A stretch of DNA of 64,000 bases from Lingula anatina (GCF_001039355.2 NW_019775686.1:1-64000), one strand, 5' to 3'; counted from the first letter of the stretch, positions 19,737 to 32,380 are shown. Notes: generated from the letters alone by a model not told the origin. Numbers and translations are program-made.

Positions 19737-22700
19737 AGTCCCACGACAGACGTCAAACCGCGAGCGTTCATCTGGAACATCACGCCCGATTAACACTCAA
19801 GTTTCTACAAAGTCTACCTCTAGACCGCAACACACAGCACCGCCTTCGGTGGACCGCCGAAATCACAGCACACAGCAACAGGGGTACGACGGACAACAAT
19901 TGGATATTAACTATGTGGAGGACGGATTGCTAAAAATATGTTAGTGGAATATAGCCAGGACATCGGCTGAAAAAATTGAAAACGAAGCGCTATTATCCTG
20001 CATAAAAAAATGATATTGTGTTTTTAGTGAATGTTGGGCGACAGATGATAATAATGTTTGTTTACAAGCATTAGGGTTTTGTGAGCCTATAGTTATTAAA
20101 AGAAAAAAAATGAAAGGCGGTGGACTAGTATTGTACATTAAAAATAGCCTCAAGCACGCATTAGAAGTAGTTAGGGTCATCACGGATACAATGATATGGG
20201 TAAAAGTTAAAAAACATTACACAGGGTATAAGGACGACCTATTTATCTGCTTTTGTTATATACCACAAGAAAATATACGTTATTACGAGAAATATGAGAT
20301 TTTTGACCAATTGCAACTTGATATAAATATGTTTAAAGAAAAGGGTAAGATCATGATCATGGGAGGTTTGAATTCAAGGACTGGTCTTAAGAACCAAACT
20401 GCTGAAAATTGCCCATTTCACCAAGAGATCGCGCACATAATAGTCCTGTAATGCCGTTCATAACTGTTAAGAACACGCCCAGGTCAGACAGAAAGTCAGA
20501 AGATAACATCGTAAATAATTTTGGCAGAAAGCTATTGAAACTTTGCAACCAGACTGGTCTGGCCATACTTAACGGAAGACACTCAGGGGACGCGGTCGGA
20601 AAAATTTACGTTCTGTAATAGAAAGGGGACGAGTGTCATTGATCATCGTCTCACAGACAACTTTACGTGGAGTGATGTTTACCATTTAACGGTTGAGGAC
20701 TTCCAGGAATACTCAGATCAGGCCCCATTGACTGTCGTCCTTAAAGTACAGTCGGATAACATAGCAACTAGTGCAGGTGACACCCATTCAAAGTTGGAAC
20801 AGGCGGACTGACCCGATATAGATGGGACAAGGATAAGCTAGCAATAATGAGAGAAAAATTAACCCTTAGTTTAAACAATATGTATGGAATAGTGAATGGA
20901 ATAAGAGAAGATTGCGAAGAATCGTTAAGTGAGGCTGTGCAAAATTTAACTGATATATTTCTAGATATAACTCAACCCTGTAAACAGCGAACACGAACTA
21001 ATAGACATCAAAGCTTTACAAAAGTGGAAAATAAGCCATGGTTTGATAATCAGTGTAAAGATAAACAAAAGGAATATAGAAAAGTATTACATCATTTCAG
21101 TATAAACAAAAAACACTGTAAATCGAGAAAAAGTATGTGATATCAGATCAGAATATAAGACCCTCATTAAGAGAAAAAAACACTATATGTTACGCACGAG
21201 GGGAACAGGTTATCATACATAAGAAAACACAATCCGACTGAATTCTTTAAAAAATTTTAAACGAACGAAAACAGTAAAACCAAGCAATTAAACTATGGAT
21301 GCTTTTTTGAAACATTTTGAGACGTTGTTTACAGAACCCAAAAATACGAATCAAGAAGATATAAACAAGCCTGATTATACAGATCTGAGAACAGACTCGG
21401 GTTTTCCAGAACTAGATGCTATTTTTACAGAAATCGAAAAAAACGATGCAATTAAAAATCTACAAATTGGAAGGAGTCCTGGCCCAGACGACATGCTAAA
21501 TGATTTCTTTAAAGCATTCCGCACTGAACTGACACCTGTGTTTACTATCTTATTTAATAAAATATTAGAAAGTGGCTGTTTCCCTGAATGTTGGAAAAGG
21601 GCTATTATTGTGCCAATTTATAAGAAAGGGGACGCCAATGATGTTAACAATTATAGAGGAATCTCCCTGTTAAGCCATTTAGCGAAGCTATTTACTTCTG
21701 TTGTTAACAACCGCCTTATGAAATGGAGTGCTGAGAACGAGGTGATCTCAGATGCTCAGTTTGGTTTTAAGCCAGGTAGCGGAACGAGAGATGCTATTTT
21801 TGCCCTACATGGTTTAATATCAGAAACATTTAGACAGAAAAAACGTCTATATTGCTGTTTCGTGGATTATACCCGCGCTTTTGACACGATAAGTAGAATA
21901 TGTTTATGGAAAAAATTAATACGCTCCGGAATAACAGGGAAACTCCTCAAAGTTATTATCAATTTATACACTAATTTTAAAGCTCGGGTGAAACATACAA
22001 ATGAGATGAGTGATTATTTTGCTCCTGGCTTGCTCCAGGGGGAGGCACTATCACCACTGCTATATCCGTTATACGTGAACGATTTTGAGATGTATTTATT
22101 GAAAACCAATAGCAGCAGTCTGAAAATGGGAGAGTTAAATATCTTTTTGTTGATGTATGCAGATGACACGGTTTTGTTTTCTGAGTCACTCTCTGATTTG
22201 CAAAATATGATAGACAACCTTGAGTTATACAGTATGGAGTGGGGTTTAACAGTGAATGTTAGTAAAACTAAAATAGTGATTTTTAAAAATTCATGAAAAT
22301 GAATCGTGGTACTATAAGGGGATAAAAATTGAAACAACTAATAGTTTTCCTTATCTAGGGTTACTTTTAAGTTCCAATGGAAATTTTCTTATGCCGAAAG
22401 CTATAGCAGATCAGGGAAGAAAAGCAATGTTTGCAATAAGAAATATCAGTAGAAACTCATTCTTTAATGTAGAAACTGAACTTTTTCTCTTTGATACCTA
22501 TTTGTTACCAATCCAGGCCTACCCAACTACCAGACTCGGCACCGAATGATCCTGAATTCACCGGTAGATCACACCACACTACCCGTTTTCAAGGTGTGTG
22601 TCAGATCGCAATATTGTAAAACGACCTTGGGGGGTCAGTACCAAAGCCGTGTCGGCTGCTGTCTATAACGAATTAGGGCGATTATACCATAGGATGGTTA

Positions 22701-23500
22701 AAATAGTGAGGTATTGGACTAGGTTATTAAGAACACAAAATTGTATTTTAAGTGGGGTCTATGATAATCTACTTCTTTCGTGTAATGATTTCGATAACTG
22801 GGCAACCAAGGTAAAAAGCATGTTAACACGTCTCGGACTATCAGATGTCTGGAAGGATCAAAATGTACCAGATGAATCTTATTTTCTTAAGGACTTTAAT
22901 ACACGTCTAAGGGACAATTTAATTCAAGAAATTAGTGAAACAATACAAAAATCATCTAAATGTTTACTGTAAAGACACTTGACGGATATTTTCGACCTAC
23001 AAGGCTATCTAGGAAAAAATCTCTCCTTAAAAAGCTAGACAAATCATATGTAAGTTTAGAATTTCGGATCATAAACTCATGATTGAAAAGGGGAGATACC
23101 ACAGTGTTCCGAAAGAAGACAGTATACTATGTGACCGAAATGATATAGAGGATGAGTTTCATTTTGTTTTTATCTGCCAATATTATAGTGACTTGAGAAG
23201 CAAATATGTTAAAAAATATTACTGGCAGAAGCCCTTGGTTTTTGAATTAATACTGTTATTTGGAAGTCACAACCTAACAGAAAATAGAAATCTCGGGAAA
23301 TTTTTATTAGAGGCCTGCAAGCGCAGGGAAATTACATGTTAAGAGCTACATATATACGAAAGATTTAAATATTATACTTGACGTACTGGTATTGTATTAT
23401 CTTCATTCTCATTTATTTATTTTATTGTAATTATTATGCTGTAAATTGTTGTATCGTACCTATGACAAGAATGTCACGGTAAATAGACTACTACTACTAC
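19737..23500 (+). mobile_element. Near full-length, inactivated non-LTR (LINE) retrotransposon
   Basis: APE-type endonuclease: WNIARTSAEKIE and CIKKYDIVFL near 19,950-20,030, then 20,110-20,450. The catalytic block reads MGGLNSRTG where GDLNSRTG is expected, so the active-site Asp is lost. The linker KPWFDNQCKDKQKEYRK is at ~21,030. The RT ORF 21,295-22,296 has GRSPGPDDML, VPIYKKGDANDVNNYRGISL, QFGFKPGSGTRDAIF, CFVDYTRAFD, LLQGEALSPLLYPLYVNDF and LLMYADDTVLF (YADD). A frameshift near 22,295 precedes FPYLGLLLSSNG. The C-terminal part continues at 22,598-22,972 and to 23,340. It ends in (CTA)n at ~23,485-23,500. Multiple frameshifts mean it is dead. It lies in opposite orientation inside the DIRS RT. 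The clade is not determined. Confidence 0.85.
22514..22610 (+). mobile_element. 97-bp short interspersed repeat inside the LINE (copy 1)
   Basis: CAGGCCTACCCAACTACCAG to GTGTGTCAGATCGCA. The reverse complement of the same 97 bp lies at 63,121-63,217 with only a few mismatches. Here it interrupts the LINE reading frame after FLFDTYLLP and replaces about 20 codons before GVSTKAVSAAVYNELGR, so it came with a deletion. The family is unknown. Confidence 0.8.
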
Positions 23501-23799
23501 GGATATCTTCTACCGGTAATTTTACTGAAGATTTCCAAACATGCTTATCAACATGGTGCAAATCGAAAATTAAACGCTTTTTACTACTACTGCGAATGGT
23601 CACTGTACCGGTAAGTGGTTTAACTACAACAGGTATATCTGAGCATTCACTAATAAGACTTTGACCAATAAATCTTGCATTACCTGCTCAACAAATGCAC
23701 TATGTAAAAAAGCAGATCTATTGTTTTGTAAATGAACTGATGCTGGCGAAGAGAAAAATGGAAGCTTGTATCCATTTTCTAAAACATCAAGAAAAATCA
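23500..23799 (-). mobile_element. DIRS-like retrotransposon: RT N-terminal segment
   Basis: The minus strand encodes LDVLENGYKLPFFSSPASVH, LQNNRSAFLHSAFVEQ and, after a frame change, KKRLIFDLHHVDKHVWKSSV. These match the fingers region of DIRS-type RTs (the xxRLIxDLRHVN block). It is bounded on one side by the LINE's (CTA)n tail and on the other by the ATCA target duplication of the solo LTR. It is separated from the rest of the RT (FKFDLHFAYHH at ~19,700) by the LINE. Confidence 0.75.
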
Positions 23800-24612
23800 T
23801 GTAACGGGGCCGGTGCGGTTGTTTGGCGTGTGCGCGGAGGTTCGTAAGAATGACACAAGAGTCTAGGATAGGTTTCCCTATTAATACAGTTTATTACTTT
23901 AACGCGTTACATATACAGGGACATCTAGCTCAGGTAGGCACAGCGCTACGGTAAGACAGTGACCCAACCGTTCCCTCGATCTAGGCTCTGATTGACCCGG
24001 CCGTCCTCAGTCCTCAGTCTCCCTCTCGTGCTCTCGTCGTTGCTGGTCACTCTGACGTCCCTGGGATCGGTCTAGCGTTAGTTCCCTGTGTAGAAATCAG
24101 GACGCCCCTTTATACTGAATTTTGAGGGTGAGGTCACTGTTTACCGTGCCTGATGGTGACAGGATAATTCTCCTTATATAAATGGTTACTAGTTATACTG
24201 GCTACTTGGCCTTAAACTTCTATTCTATATTGCGCTCGTTGATAAAACAATACTTTCACCCGTAATTGATGATTAATAAACATAATACTGGGCGCTTACT
24301 ATAATATACCCTGTATGTGCGGCCCTTCGAATGTATAATCTCATAAGGCTCGATGGTCACAATTGCATCTTCAGCTAAGGTAGCACCGTCCAACACCGAC
24401 TTTCAAGATAGCTTAAGATTTCTCTGTACCTTTGAGAGATTAAAGGATAATCACTTGGAATTGCTCTTGCAGAAAATCCGAGATAAAAATAGAGATGACA
24501 GCGGTGTGACTAATATATTCACAGGAAGCCAGGTGTGGCATTGGTCTATTACACAGAAGTTTTAATTACTAAATGTTATGTAAAAGCTCATCTTGCTACC
24601 AACTGCGTTACA
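23800..24612 (+). mobile_element. 813-bp solo-LTR-like element
   Basis: Begins TGTAACGGGG and ends TGCGTTACA: a TG...CA element whose first and last seven bases (TGTAACG/CGTTACA) are inverted repeats. It is flanked by ATCA on both sides (23,796-23,799 and 24,613-24,616). A TATA-like CTTATATAAA is near 24,172 and AATAAA near 24,274, in LTR order for the + strand. Removing it rejoins the DIRS coding frame (WKSIGTYD to LDVLENGY). It is richer in GC than its surroundings. Gypsy- or BEL-type solo LTR is inferred from length, ends and TSD. Confidence 0.7.
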
Positions 24613-25506
24613 ATCATATGTGCCAATACTTTTCCAAAATGCTAAATTACTTCTTAGTCTGCCTTTTACATAAACACACTGGACAATAGAAATGTCACCC
24701 CTACTGAACCAATACTTTTGGGGAGATAAATGACTGTGGAATGATATGCTCCTGGTATCATTTTATTAACATCAAATTTCACAAAAAGACCAACAATACA
24801 ATTCCATGGTACAGCGGTTGTATACTCATTAGTCACATTATAAGCACACCAGGCATTATAACTTTGATTACTCTGTTTCAGGGGGTGACACTTCTATTGT
24901 CCAGTGTCTGTTTATATCGGCATTGCCTTGCTCGTACTCAAAATAATTATCAGTAATAAATGTTTCATCACATTTTATATCACAACAATACTCATCTTTT
25001 ACACAATCATTGCCGATTGGTTTTGGAGAATCCTGGTGCATTCCCTGGTGCTCTAGTGAAGGGACAATCTCTCTTACAATGGCCGGAGGACCCACACACA
25101 AAACACGACCTGCTCCGTCCTTGTACGTAGAGGCTGGCAGCAGCAGAGGTTACAGCTGACATGAAAGAGACTGGAGCGACTGGTCATGAAGCTGCACGGG
25201 GAAACGCCAAATGCTATCCACGAAAAGGAGGCTGGGCGCAGTAAATAGGAACAGTACTACTAACGTTAGAAGAAACCACAGATTTGCCGAGCCGTGACCT
25301 TCCTTTGAAAAACGCTTCCCCAGTTTACGCTTTTTCAATGCCTTTCTCTCCGGTCTGTTGATTTTCTTCTCGTCGTCGGAGTCGCTGGCCAAAAGATGAG
25401 CTTTATGAAAGCGGACATTGCCACACCCATCTTCACTGAAATCAGCTAGTTTAATTAGCCTATCCCTCTTCTTAAAGATGCATATGAAGTCAATTTTTTG
25501 CCACAA
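24613..25506 (-). mobile_element. DIRS-like retrotransposon: gag with zinc knuckle, start of RT
   Basis: Minus strand, 5' to 3': a gag-like segment at 25,490-25,290 (KKRDRLIKLADFSEDGC, LLASDSDDEKKINRPERKAL, KKRKLGKRFSKEGHGS), a CCHC zinc knuckle near 25,110-25,040 (CFVCGSSGHCKRDC, i.e. C-x2-C-x4-H-x4-C), then KGRLRSNLAFWKSIGTYD at 24,700-24,620, the start of the DIRS RT. Frames are broken by several stops. A related SAAASLYV coding fragment is repeated at 25,124-25,150 and 25,626-25,650. The order gag-RT-RNase H across 25.5-18.4 kb supports one element. No recombinase ORF was found. Confidence 0.7.
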
Positions 25507-25689
25507 AAGCTAACTAAATGCCAGCGTATAGTTTCAAGTACATGTAGTATAACTAAGAGAAATACCAAAAGGTACTGTTTAATTTTACCCGAAAAATGAT
25601 ATTTGAGGTTTTCTGCAAGAGTTCTACAGTGTACGTAGAGGCTGGCAGCAGCAGCATTTTTTACCACTTAATGACGTGTGAAAAGGCAT

Positions 25690-25778
25690 TTTTTCGATGG
25701 TCTTTGGTTTGACCCGACCTAGGATCAAACCCACGACCTACTGCACCAGAAGCGAGCATTCTACCACTTAAGCCATCC
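25690..25778 (-). mobile_element. tRNA-derived SINE head
   Basis: On the minus strand a pol III A box TGGCTTAAGTGG (25,775-25,764) and B box GGTTTGATCCT (25,731-25,721) have tRNA-like spacing. The flanking tRNA-like sequence shows no convincing acceptor-stem pairing, so a SINE fits better than a tRNA gene. It lies just 5' of the DIRS gag region. Confidence 0.6.
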
Positions 25779-28422
25779 GTTCCAGAGACCGAGACGTGAA
25801 GGCAATTTTGATTTTCGTTCCAGGGACTTGGAAGGGACTAAGAGGTCTGATTGAGATTAATGGTCTCTGCACAGGCCCCTGGTGAACTGTGAGTGTTACA
25901 GTCTCTCTCTTCGTCGTTCGCTGAGACCGAAACGACCGCTGATCTGTGTCTACGGCGAACAAGAAGCTGTGTTGAATATTACTGTCGCTTCTCACTTAAA
26001 GAAGTTTTAATTTGCTCGAGTATTTGTGGCGGCCATGTTGCATTTGGTGGCGATATTGGAATTTTTAGACATGCCCATTCTCTACAACTGTGCCAAATTT
26101 CATGATTGTAGGTAAAAAATGCACAATTCACCTTTTTTTCTGCACCATATTGCTGGACTATTAATCTACATGTACCTGAATCATGCAGTATTAGGTATGG
26201 ACTAAGTATCTAATAGTGGGCCCACTGTATGTGATGATAAGTTGATAGGCATAAGGGGATCGGTCTAATCCCTCTTGTCTTTGTTCAGGTGGTGCTTTCT
26301 AATTCTTGATTTAACCGGCCTGTAACCGCACGACCTTTAATCCCCATAGATTGGGAATTATCTTAGAATGCAATAGTGTCACCAGGAGTTAATCTAGATC
26401 TGTAGATATGACATAAACTATTATGTACTGCATGCTGTTAAGCGCAAGCTGTTTTTCAACGGCAAAATAAAAAAGATTTTAAAAATCTAAAAATGAATAC
26501 GAAAAAATAAAATACTTAAGTGTAATTGGATTGCAAGGTGCTATTACTTGGACTTGGGACAAACTGAAGTTGTTCACTGGGTTCTAGCTTGGGCCCATCT
26601 TAAGTAATGCATTATTGAAAGAATCATGTTGGAAAAGAGGGGGAAATGTGCATTGGACCCATCTTAAGCAAGACACAATTGAAGCATGTTGTCAAAAAAA
26701 CGGTGAAATGTGCATTTAATTTTAAACACATGTGAAAGAAATAACTGAAATGATATCGTAAGTTGTAATTAAAAAAGACGACAAACTGCAAATGACACGC
26801 AAAATATTTTAATTAAAAGTTTAAAAAGTGACAAATTTGAACAATAATGAGTTTAACAATATCCTTATTTATACATGTATACGCTTATTTGTTTCAGAAG
26901 TAAATAATATTTGTTTCTCATTTTGTGTTGTTAACACATGTACTTCAAAAAATAATCAGTATATCTAAATCCAAAAAATGCTTTAGACTAAGGTTAATAA
27001 CAGAAAGCCAATAAAATGTCACCGTGTGATCTCTACTCTCATCCAGAGGCCCCTTTAACAGTTCCAAAATTGGACACAAGTCCGTGCAGTATTGCAATTG
27101 CTAGATAGGTCTCTGACTTAAAGTAGCTTATCTATCTCAGTTACAATATCGGTGTATGAAACAATTAGTCTGTTTTCCAGGGACTCGTAATTGTGTTTGG
27201 TTAAACATCACAAACTTAACTAAAACTGAGGCTTTTGGAACTGCCCAACGCTCAAGTATGAATAGAAAGAACAGCTAGTTTTTGTTGATCATTCAGACAA
27301 TTAAAACCTATCTTCTTTTGTGTCATTTTGTATATTCTACTTGACCTACCATCTACATTAGCTAGGCCACAAACACAGACTTGATATTTAATATGGAATA
27401 TTTCATCCAAATTATCTTTCTTTGATCTTTTCCTACTTTCCGCCTAATAATTGAAAACAAGGATTTGAATCTTGTTTTAATAACGTTTAATAATTTTTCG
27501 ATGTAATTATGGCATCAGTTCTTTAACTGAATTCGCCGAATAAATCAAACAAAAATACATGACTGATTCTTGGTCAAAGTACAACCAATAAAAGCCATAT
27601 TTTGATCGCATTTTCCAAATTATCATCTGTAAAAGAGTTCAACGCTCCGCAAAGGACGCTCATATCAGTGTATGGTCACAGCAATGGTCAGTGGTGCGTC
27701 TGGGCTCATCTGGCTTCAACTACGGCTCTAAGAGGTAAGGAGTTCTTTCTGACAGGTTTCTTGTAGTTTTAACTGGGATAATATTCCAGGTATCGATCGG
27801 AGCTTGTCCAATTTATTCCAGATTTGTTGTAGGGCCAGTATGGTCCTGAATACCCATAGATAGCCTATTGGCTTCAAATCGGACAATCTCTTGCTGCTCA
27901 GGTCTTTAGTTCTGCAAGCAATCTGCGAATACAGGTGCTCTTCGCGGACGGATATTTTCACCTTGTGATGGAAGTGTCCCTTATGTGTCCTCTAGCAAAT
28001 GTAAGGCAATTGGTTTCCAGAATACTCCTATATTTTATCTGGTTCAGGTTTCTATACCTGACTACCATTGATGATTTGTCACCAACGTGCATTTAGCCCC
28101 AAATACAGGTGCTCCCAACGCCCCAAGTTGCTTTGGAAGCGACACACACACTTAGTCGTAGACCTCTTCGGAATATATGTGAACTCTAATTTGACCACCT
28201 TGGTGGTACAGATGAAATCTGACCTCAGTAGTGGTAACCACGTTTCCAGTTTTGTGCCCATAATGTTAATGGTTACCAATTCATTGCAGAGTAGACGATG
28301 ATGTTGCGCTGTTCACAGAGCTAGGGTTCCCCAGAGCTCGCCCGGAATAGTAACCTGCTAAAGCCAGTCTGGTGTGATTACAATGGGCTTTAAAAAACGC
28401 TTGTAGGTGACAATTTGGCTCT
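25779..28422. other. Intergenic, no gene recognised
   Basis: Open frames are short and show no known domain or consistent splice pattern. 26,020-26,110 resembles one unit of the 'GGCGGCCAT...' repeat family found in the foldback element. 26,580-26,720 contains an ~80-bp imperfect direct duplication (CCCATCTTAAG...GAAATGTGCATT twice). 27,730-28,300 contains two short similar stretches with AATACAGGTGCTC. Otherwise AT-rich. Confidence 0.45.
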
Positions 28423-28625
28423 ATTCCCATAGATTTTAGATCGATCTATCCCCGCGGGGAGTCTCACTAGATTACTTTCAGATAATCCGACTTAAATGTC
28501 CGTCCCGCCTACTACAAGCTGTAAGGGGGTAATTAACTTTCGTGTCCGCCTGGCTGACAGCTATTTAGCGTGAACCCCCAGGGAGTTAGGTCGATCTAAA
28601 GTAGGTCGATCTAATCTGTGGAAAT
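28423..28625. mobile_element. 203-bp TIR MITE (copy 1)
   Basis: Imperfect terminal inverted repeats: ATTCCCATAGATTTTAGATC at the left, GATCTAATCTGTGGAAAT at the right. The interior GGGGAGTCTCACTAGATTAC, GCTGTAAGGGGGTAATTAAC and CCCCCAGGGAGTTAGGTCGA is shared with 41,967-42,168 at high identity over the whole length. No coding capacity. Confidence 0.85.
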
Positions 28626-29430
28626 GGGGTGTAAGTCCCTCTCTCTGAAGCGAACCGCGGGAATCGTGTTTGTTTATTGTTAAAAGCAATGGATCCTGTT
28701 TCCCTGCGTTAAATTCTTGATGCCTTGGGCGTGGTCTGTGGGTAGGTTTAGCAGTCTGGGCATACCTATGTTAGCCCGTGTAGAGAGTTACTTGCGACAC
28801 AATCTGTCTGGCAACGTCATCTGTTTGACGCATTTCCGGCGCGGTGCAACAATGCTGTAACACTTTGCTCATTTTACGCACTGTAACATCTCCTACTTGT
28901 ATGTAAAATTTCAAAATCTTCTGTGCTGGCGTTTCCAAAATATTGAGATTTTTTACTGAACCATGCTCTGCCATAGTCATCCTTGGGTCAGCCCAAAAAG
29001 GACTACCCAAAGAAATCAACACACATTACGTAATGCAGCAGTGCTTCAGACAAGGCAGTCAGTTAATTGTTACTGGCACACCTGGCCACACATTTACCTA
29101 TTCTCATAATTCACATGAAATGCACGTTATAGGAAAAACATAATTCATTTTAACTGGACATACCTTTGAAACTAAAATATTCCATATTAAATGTCAAGTC
29201 TGTATAATTTTTAACTAAACATTTACATATAAGCTGTGCACAATTCTGCCAGCCTGTTGTCACTGGTACAGATTAGAATGATATCAAGTATCTTTGTTTC
29301 TATACAAAAGCGACTCAATTTGCCTTGAAAAAATATATATACATGTTACACAGAACCTTATTCAACCAAAATAAAACACTTAAAGCTATCTTAGCCTTAC
29401 CTTTTAATATTAATATGGTTATTATGTTTT
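28626..29430. other. Intergenic, no gene recognised
   Basis: One minus-strand open frame (from the ATG at 28,974 to 28,771) is moderately non-repetitive but shows no known domain, no signal and no splice context. I do not call it a gene. Confidence 0.4.
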
Positions 29431-29623
29431 ATATAGATTTTCAACGTAATTCACAGCCATTCAATTAACAATATATTTAAAATATAATATTTCAAACTAT
29501 TAAATTAACAATATTTCAAACGGTTTATATAAATTTTTCAACGTAATTCACAACAATACAATTAACAATATATTCAAAATATAATATTTCAAACAATCAA
29601 ATTAACAATATTTCAAACCAACA
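29430..29623. repeat. AT-rich ~97-bp tandem repeat, two copies
   Basis: TCAACGTAATTCACA...CAATTAACAATATATT...TATAATATTTCAAAC starts at 29,441 and again at 29,538 (offset 97), with minor differences. Confidence 0.85.
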
Positions 29624-31899
29624 ATAAATCTATATATAGTATCATTACAGACTTAATACAAATAATATCACAACAATTCCATAATACAAAAATTGCCTAC
29701 TCAAAATACCTTCAACCAAAATGGCATTTGCCTTATTCTTAAACGTTCTCGAAATGTTCATCAGATGTTCTACATAAATAAGGTATTATAAAGCACAGAA
29801 AAGAATTGTCCCAAAACTCAATATAATTGTCATTTTTAACTGTTTCAGTTTATTGCCGTTCATTTGAATAGCCTAAGTCTGTCGTGTTTGTTCAAATCTC
29901 CCCAAATCTCCAACGTTTTTCTGAAGAGTAAAAGGATACGGCCTTTTGATCGTCCATGTATCATATAGCACCGTTTACGGCCAGTTTGGCGCCATCCATT
30001 TGTCCTCTATTTCTAATGTTTTTTTAGTAATACTTATACAACACCTTAGCGGGCGCCTATACATGAACGCTCCTTGTCTGTCCGCATGATACCTTTAGAG
30101 TGTTTTTTCCTAAGGCACGCGTCGGAGAGACCTGCCGCACGCTGCAAACCACACAGTGTTTCTATCGGGTGTCCACAAACAGGTGTGTCTCTGTAACTGA
30201 GAGCCCATATGTGCACGGTAGTGGGAGCGGGAAGTGGGCACGTTTGCCTACCGTTTGGCACCAAACTGTGCCACTCCATTTTAAACAAGAAAGATGGCTT
30301 GTTACTTGAACCGTCACTGTCTTGAAGGGACTGTCATCTTTCAAACGTCAGAACAACCATATGTTTATATGGTTGTTTCATTTGGCGCTGGCCCTCGTAA
30401 AATTTTGAATGGAGATGGTTTAAAGTGCACCAATGCCTCCATACGGAAAATAAATCAATAATATTAACAAAGTAAACCACATATAGTGTAAAAAGACGCT
30501 TCGGAAGTAAGTGTTTGTTTACATGTGGCGCCATCTCGGGACGACCGTAGTCCTTAGCTTTCTTTTGTTTAAGATATGTATCACAGTATCTGTAGATACT
30601 AGGCTCGAATTCCTCTGATACTAAAGACTGTTATACGGCTGTCTTCTGTGCACTTCAACACAGTTATAATAAATAGAGTCATATCAAGGGTCTTTGCTCA
30701 TATCTTGACACATTTATTACGTTCTACTCCCTTTCAATGATATATTCTTTCTGTGCTATTTTAACTAATATCAACATCACAAAATGTAACAATGATTCAA
30801 TAAATATCTCCACTTTACAACAATTATGCACCATAAGTACAATATAACCTATATCTGCTATGCAAAGATACCTCAGAGATGCCCTCAGATACTGACATCC
30901 AATATGATTCAATGCAATTTCACAGTACACCAGTGATTGGCATCATCTCTAATTCTTAAAAGTTTAAAATCCAAGATTCTGAACCTTGCAAAGTCGCACT
31001 CAATGAAAATTCCTAGTCCAAAAATAAACCAAACGTTTCGAAACATTCTTAAAGAGAGTTAGTTGTTCTTGCTTTCTTTCTTATTCACCTAACATGTAAG
31101 CCTTTTGGCATTAGGTCACGTTTTACAGTATTGGGTGATTTACATTTATACGTTTGATCAAACTAAATGTACCAAATAACAAATAGCAAAAAATTGAGCT
31201 TTTATGTGAAAATTTAGACAAATCATTAACTTAAACTACTTAACTTAATCTAAAATACTTCTACATATGTAGGAGAAGGTAATTACAGAGATTTCTTGTA
31301 TATTCTTAATTACCTTTACAATACGTTTTTTAACATTTGCTGTTGAAAACACACTGTTGTGTTCCTTTATTGAATAAATAGCGAAAATCATGCACTATCT
31401 GCCCCGCCTCGGGTTTATTTAATTTGATGCAATATAAATGTCAAAGATTTGAAACTGATTATTATTTATCTTCAAAAGTATTAAATTTGAATTTTGAACT
31501 AAATAGTATATGTATCAGAATTACATTTTCTTAATTTGTCTAGTCATACACCATAATAAACCGCAGTAGAATTATAGGAATGTAGTCATTTTGATTATTC
31601 GTTTAACAACCGAATCCGCTACCAGCATTTTCAGAGCGGCCTTTTTACCAAAAGACCTACATGTGTTTTACTGTCATTTATTTAAAAAAGAAAACGGGGT
31701 TTGGCGGACTTAAAATCAAGTTTAATGTACCTAAAAGTGGTTCAAATTACCAGTCTTGACTAGAAGAGAGAGAACGTTAAAAAATATATTATGCTTTGAG
31801 AGTCTAGGGGGAAAAATATCTTGTTACGACAAAAGTTTAAAAAAATGTTACCAAATATATTATAAAAAGTAAACAATCTTTGTAGCTCTTTGTTAGTAA
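29624..31899. other. Intergenic, no gene; one perfect hairpin
   Basis: No coding exon or RNA gene recognised. At 30,352-30,377 AACAACCATAT-GTTT-ATATGGTTGTT forms an 11-bp perfect stem with a 4-nt loop. 30,060-30,330 is locally GC-richer but its frames show no domain. Confidence 0.4.
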
Positions 31900-31920
31900 C
31901 GAGCAAATTTTACCCCCAAT

Positions 31921-32380
31921 CTACCTCTCGCTGGTTAATTACTAGTTTAGTAAACAGTACAAAACGAAGTAGATCACTTTCCTGAAACGGCACTAATACA
32001 AGTATCAACAGTTCATATATACACCCTCTCTCATCTTCTCTATGCCCTTGCGTTTATAACGTAATTTTTTTCATCTAAATGAGGATTAGGCCATGCGCTT
32101 TGCATCATTTGATGTTGATTTTGTGCGAATTGTAAGACTCCGTTTACATAATTTTCAGTGAAAAATATGTTGATGGAGGTCGTTGTCGCCCTGGCGCGTT
32201 AACAAGCGCTGTAGCCCTGTGTTATAATGTAGTAACGAGTTCTAAATATAAATTGCACTCTTAACCTACCCCTCGTGGGTAATTACTAGTTTAGTAAACA
32301 GTACAAAACAAAATAGATCACTTTCCTGAAACAGCAATAAAGCATGTATCAGTTCATATATGCACCCTCTCCCATCTTCA
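31921..32380. repeat. Direct repeat pair, ~120 bp, ~342 bp apart
   Basis: The words GGTTAATTACTAGTTTAGTA, AACAGTACAAAAC, TAGATCACTTTCCTGAAAC and AGTTCATATAT.CACCCTCT occur in the same order at 31,921-32,040 and 32,263-32,380. There is no recognisable terminal structure; this is a local segmental duplication or a dimeric repeat. Confidence 0.75.

Noticed and set aside
25690-25778. tRNA gene
   Set aside because: A and B boxes are present but no convincing acceptor stem or anticodon arm; a tRNA-derived SINE fits better.
28771-29022. 83-codon minus-strand frame
   Set aside because: No recognised domain, no splice or promoter context; cannot be supported as a gene.
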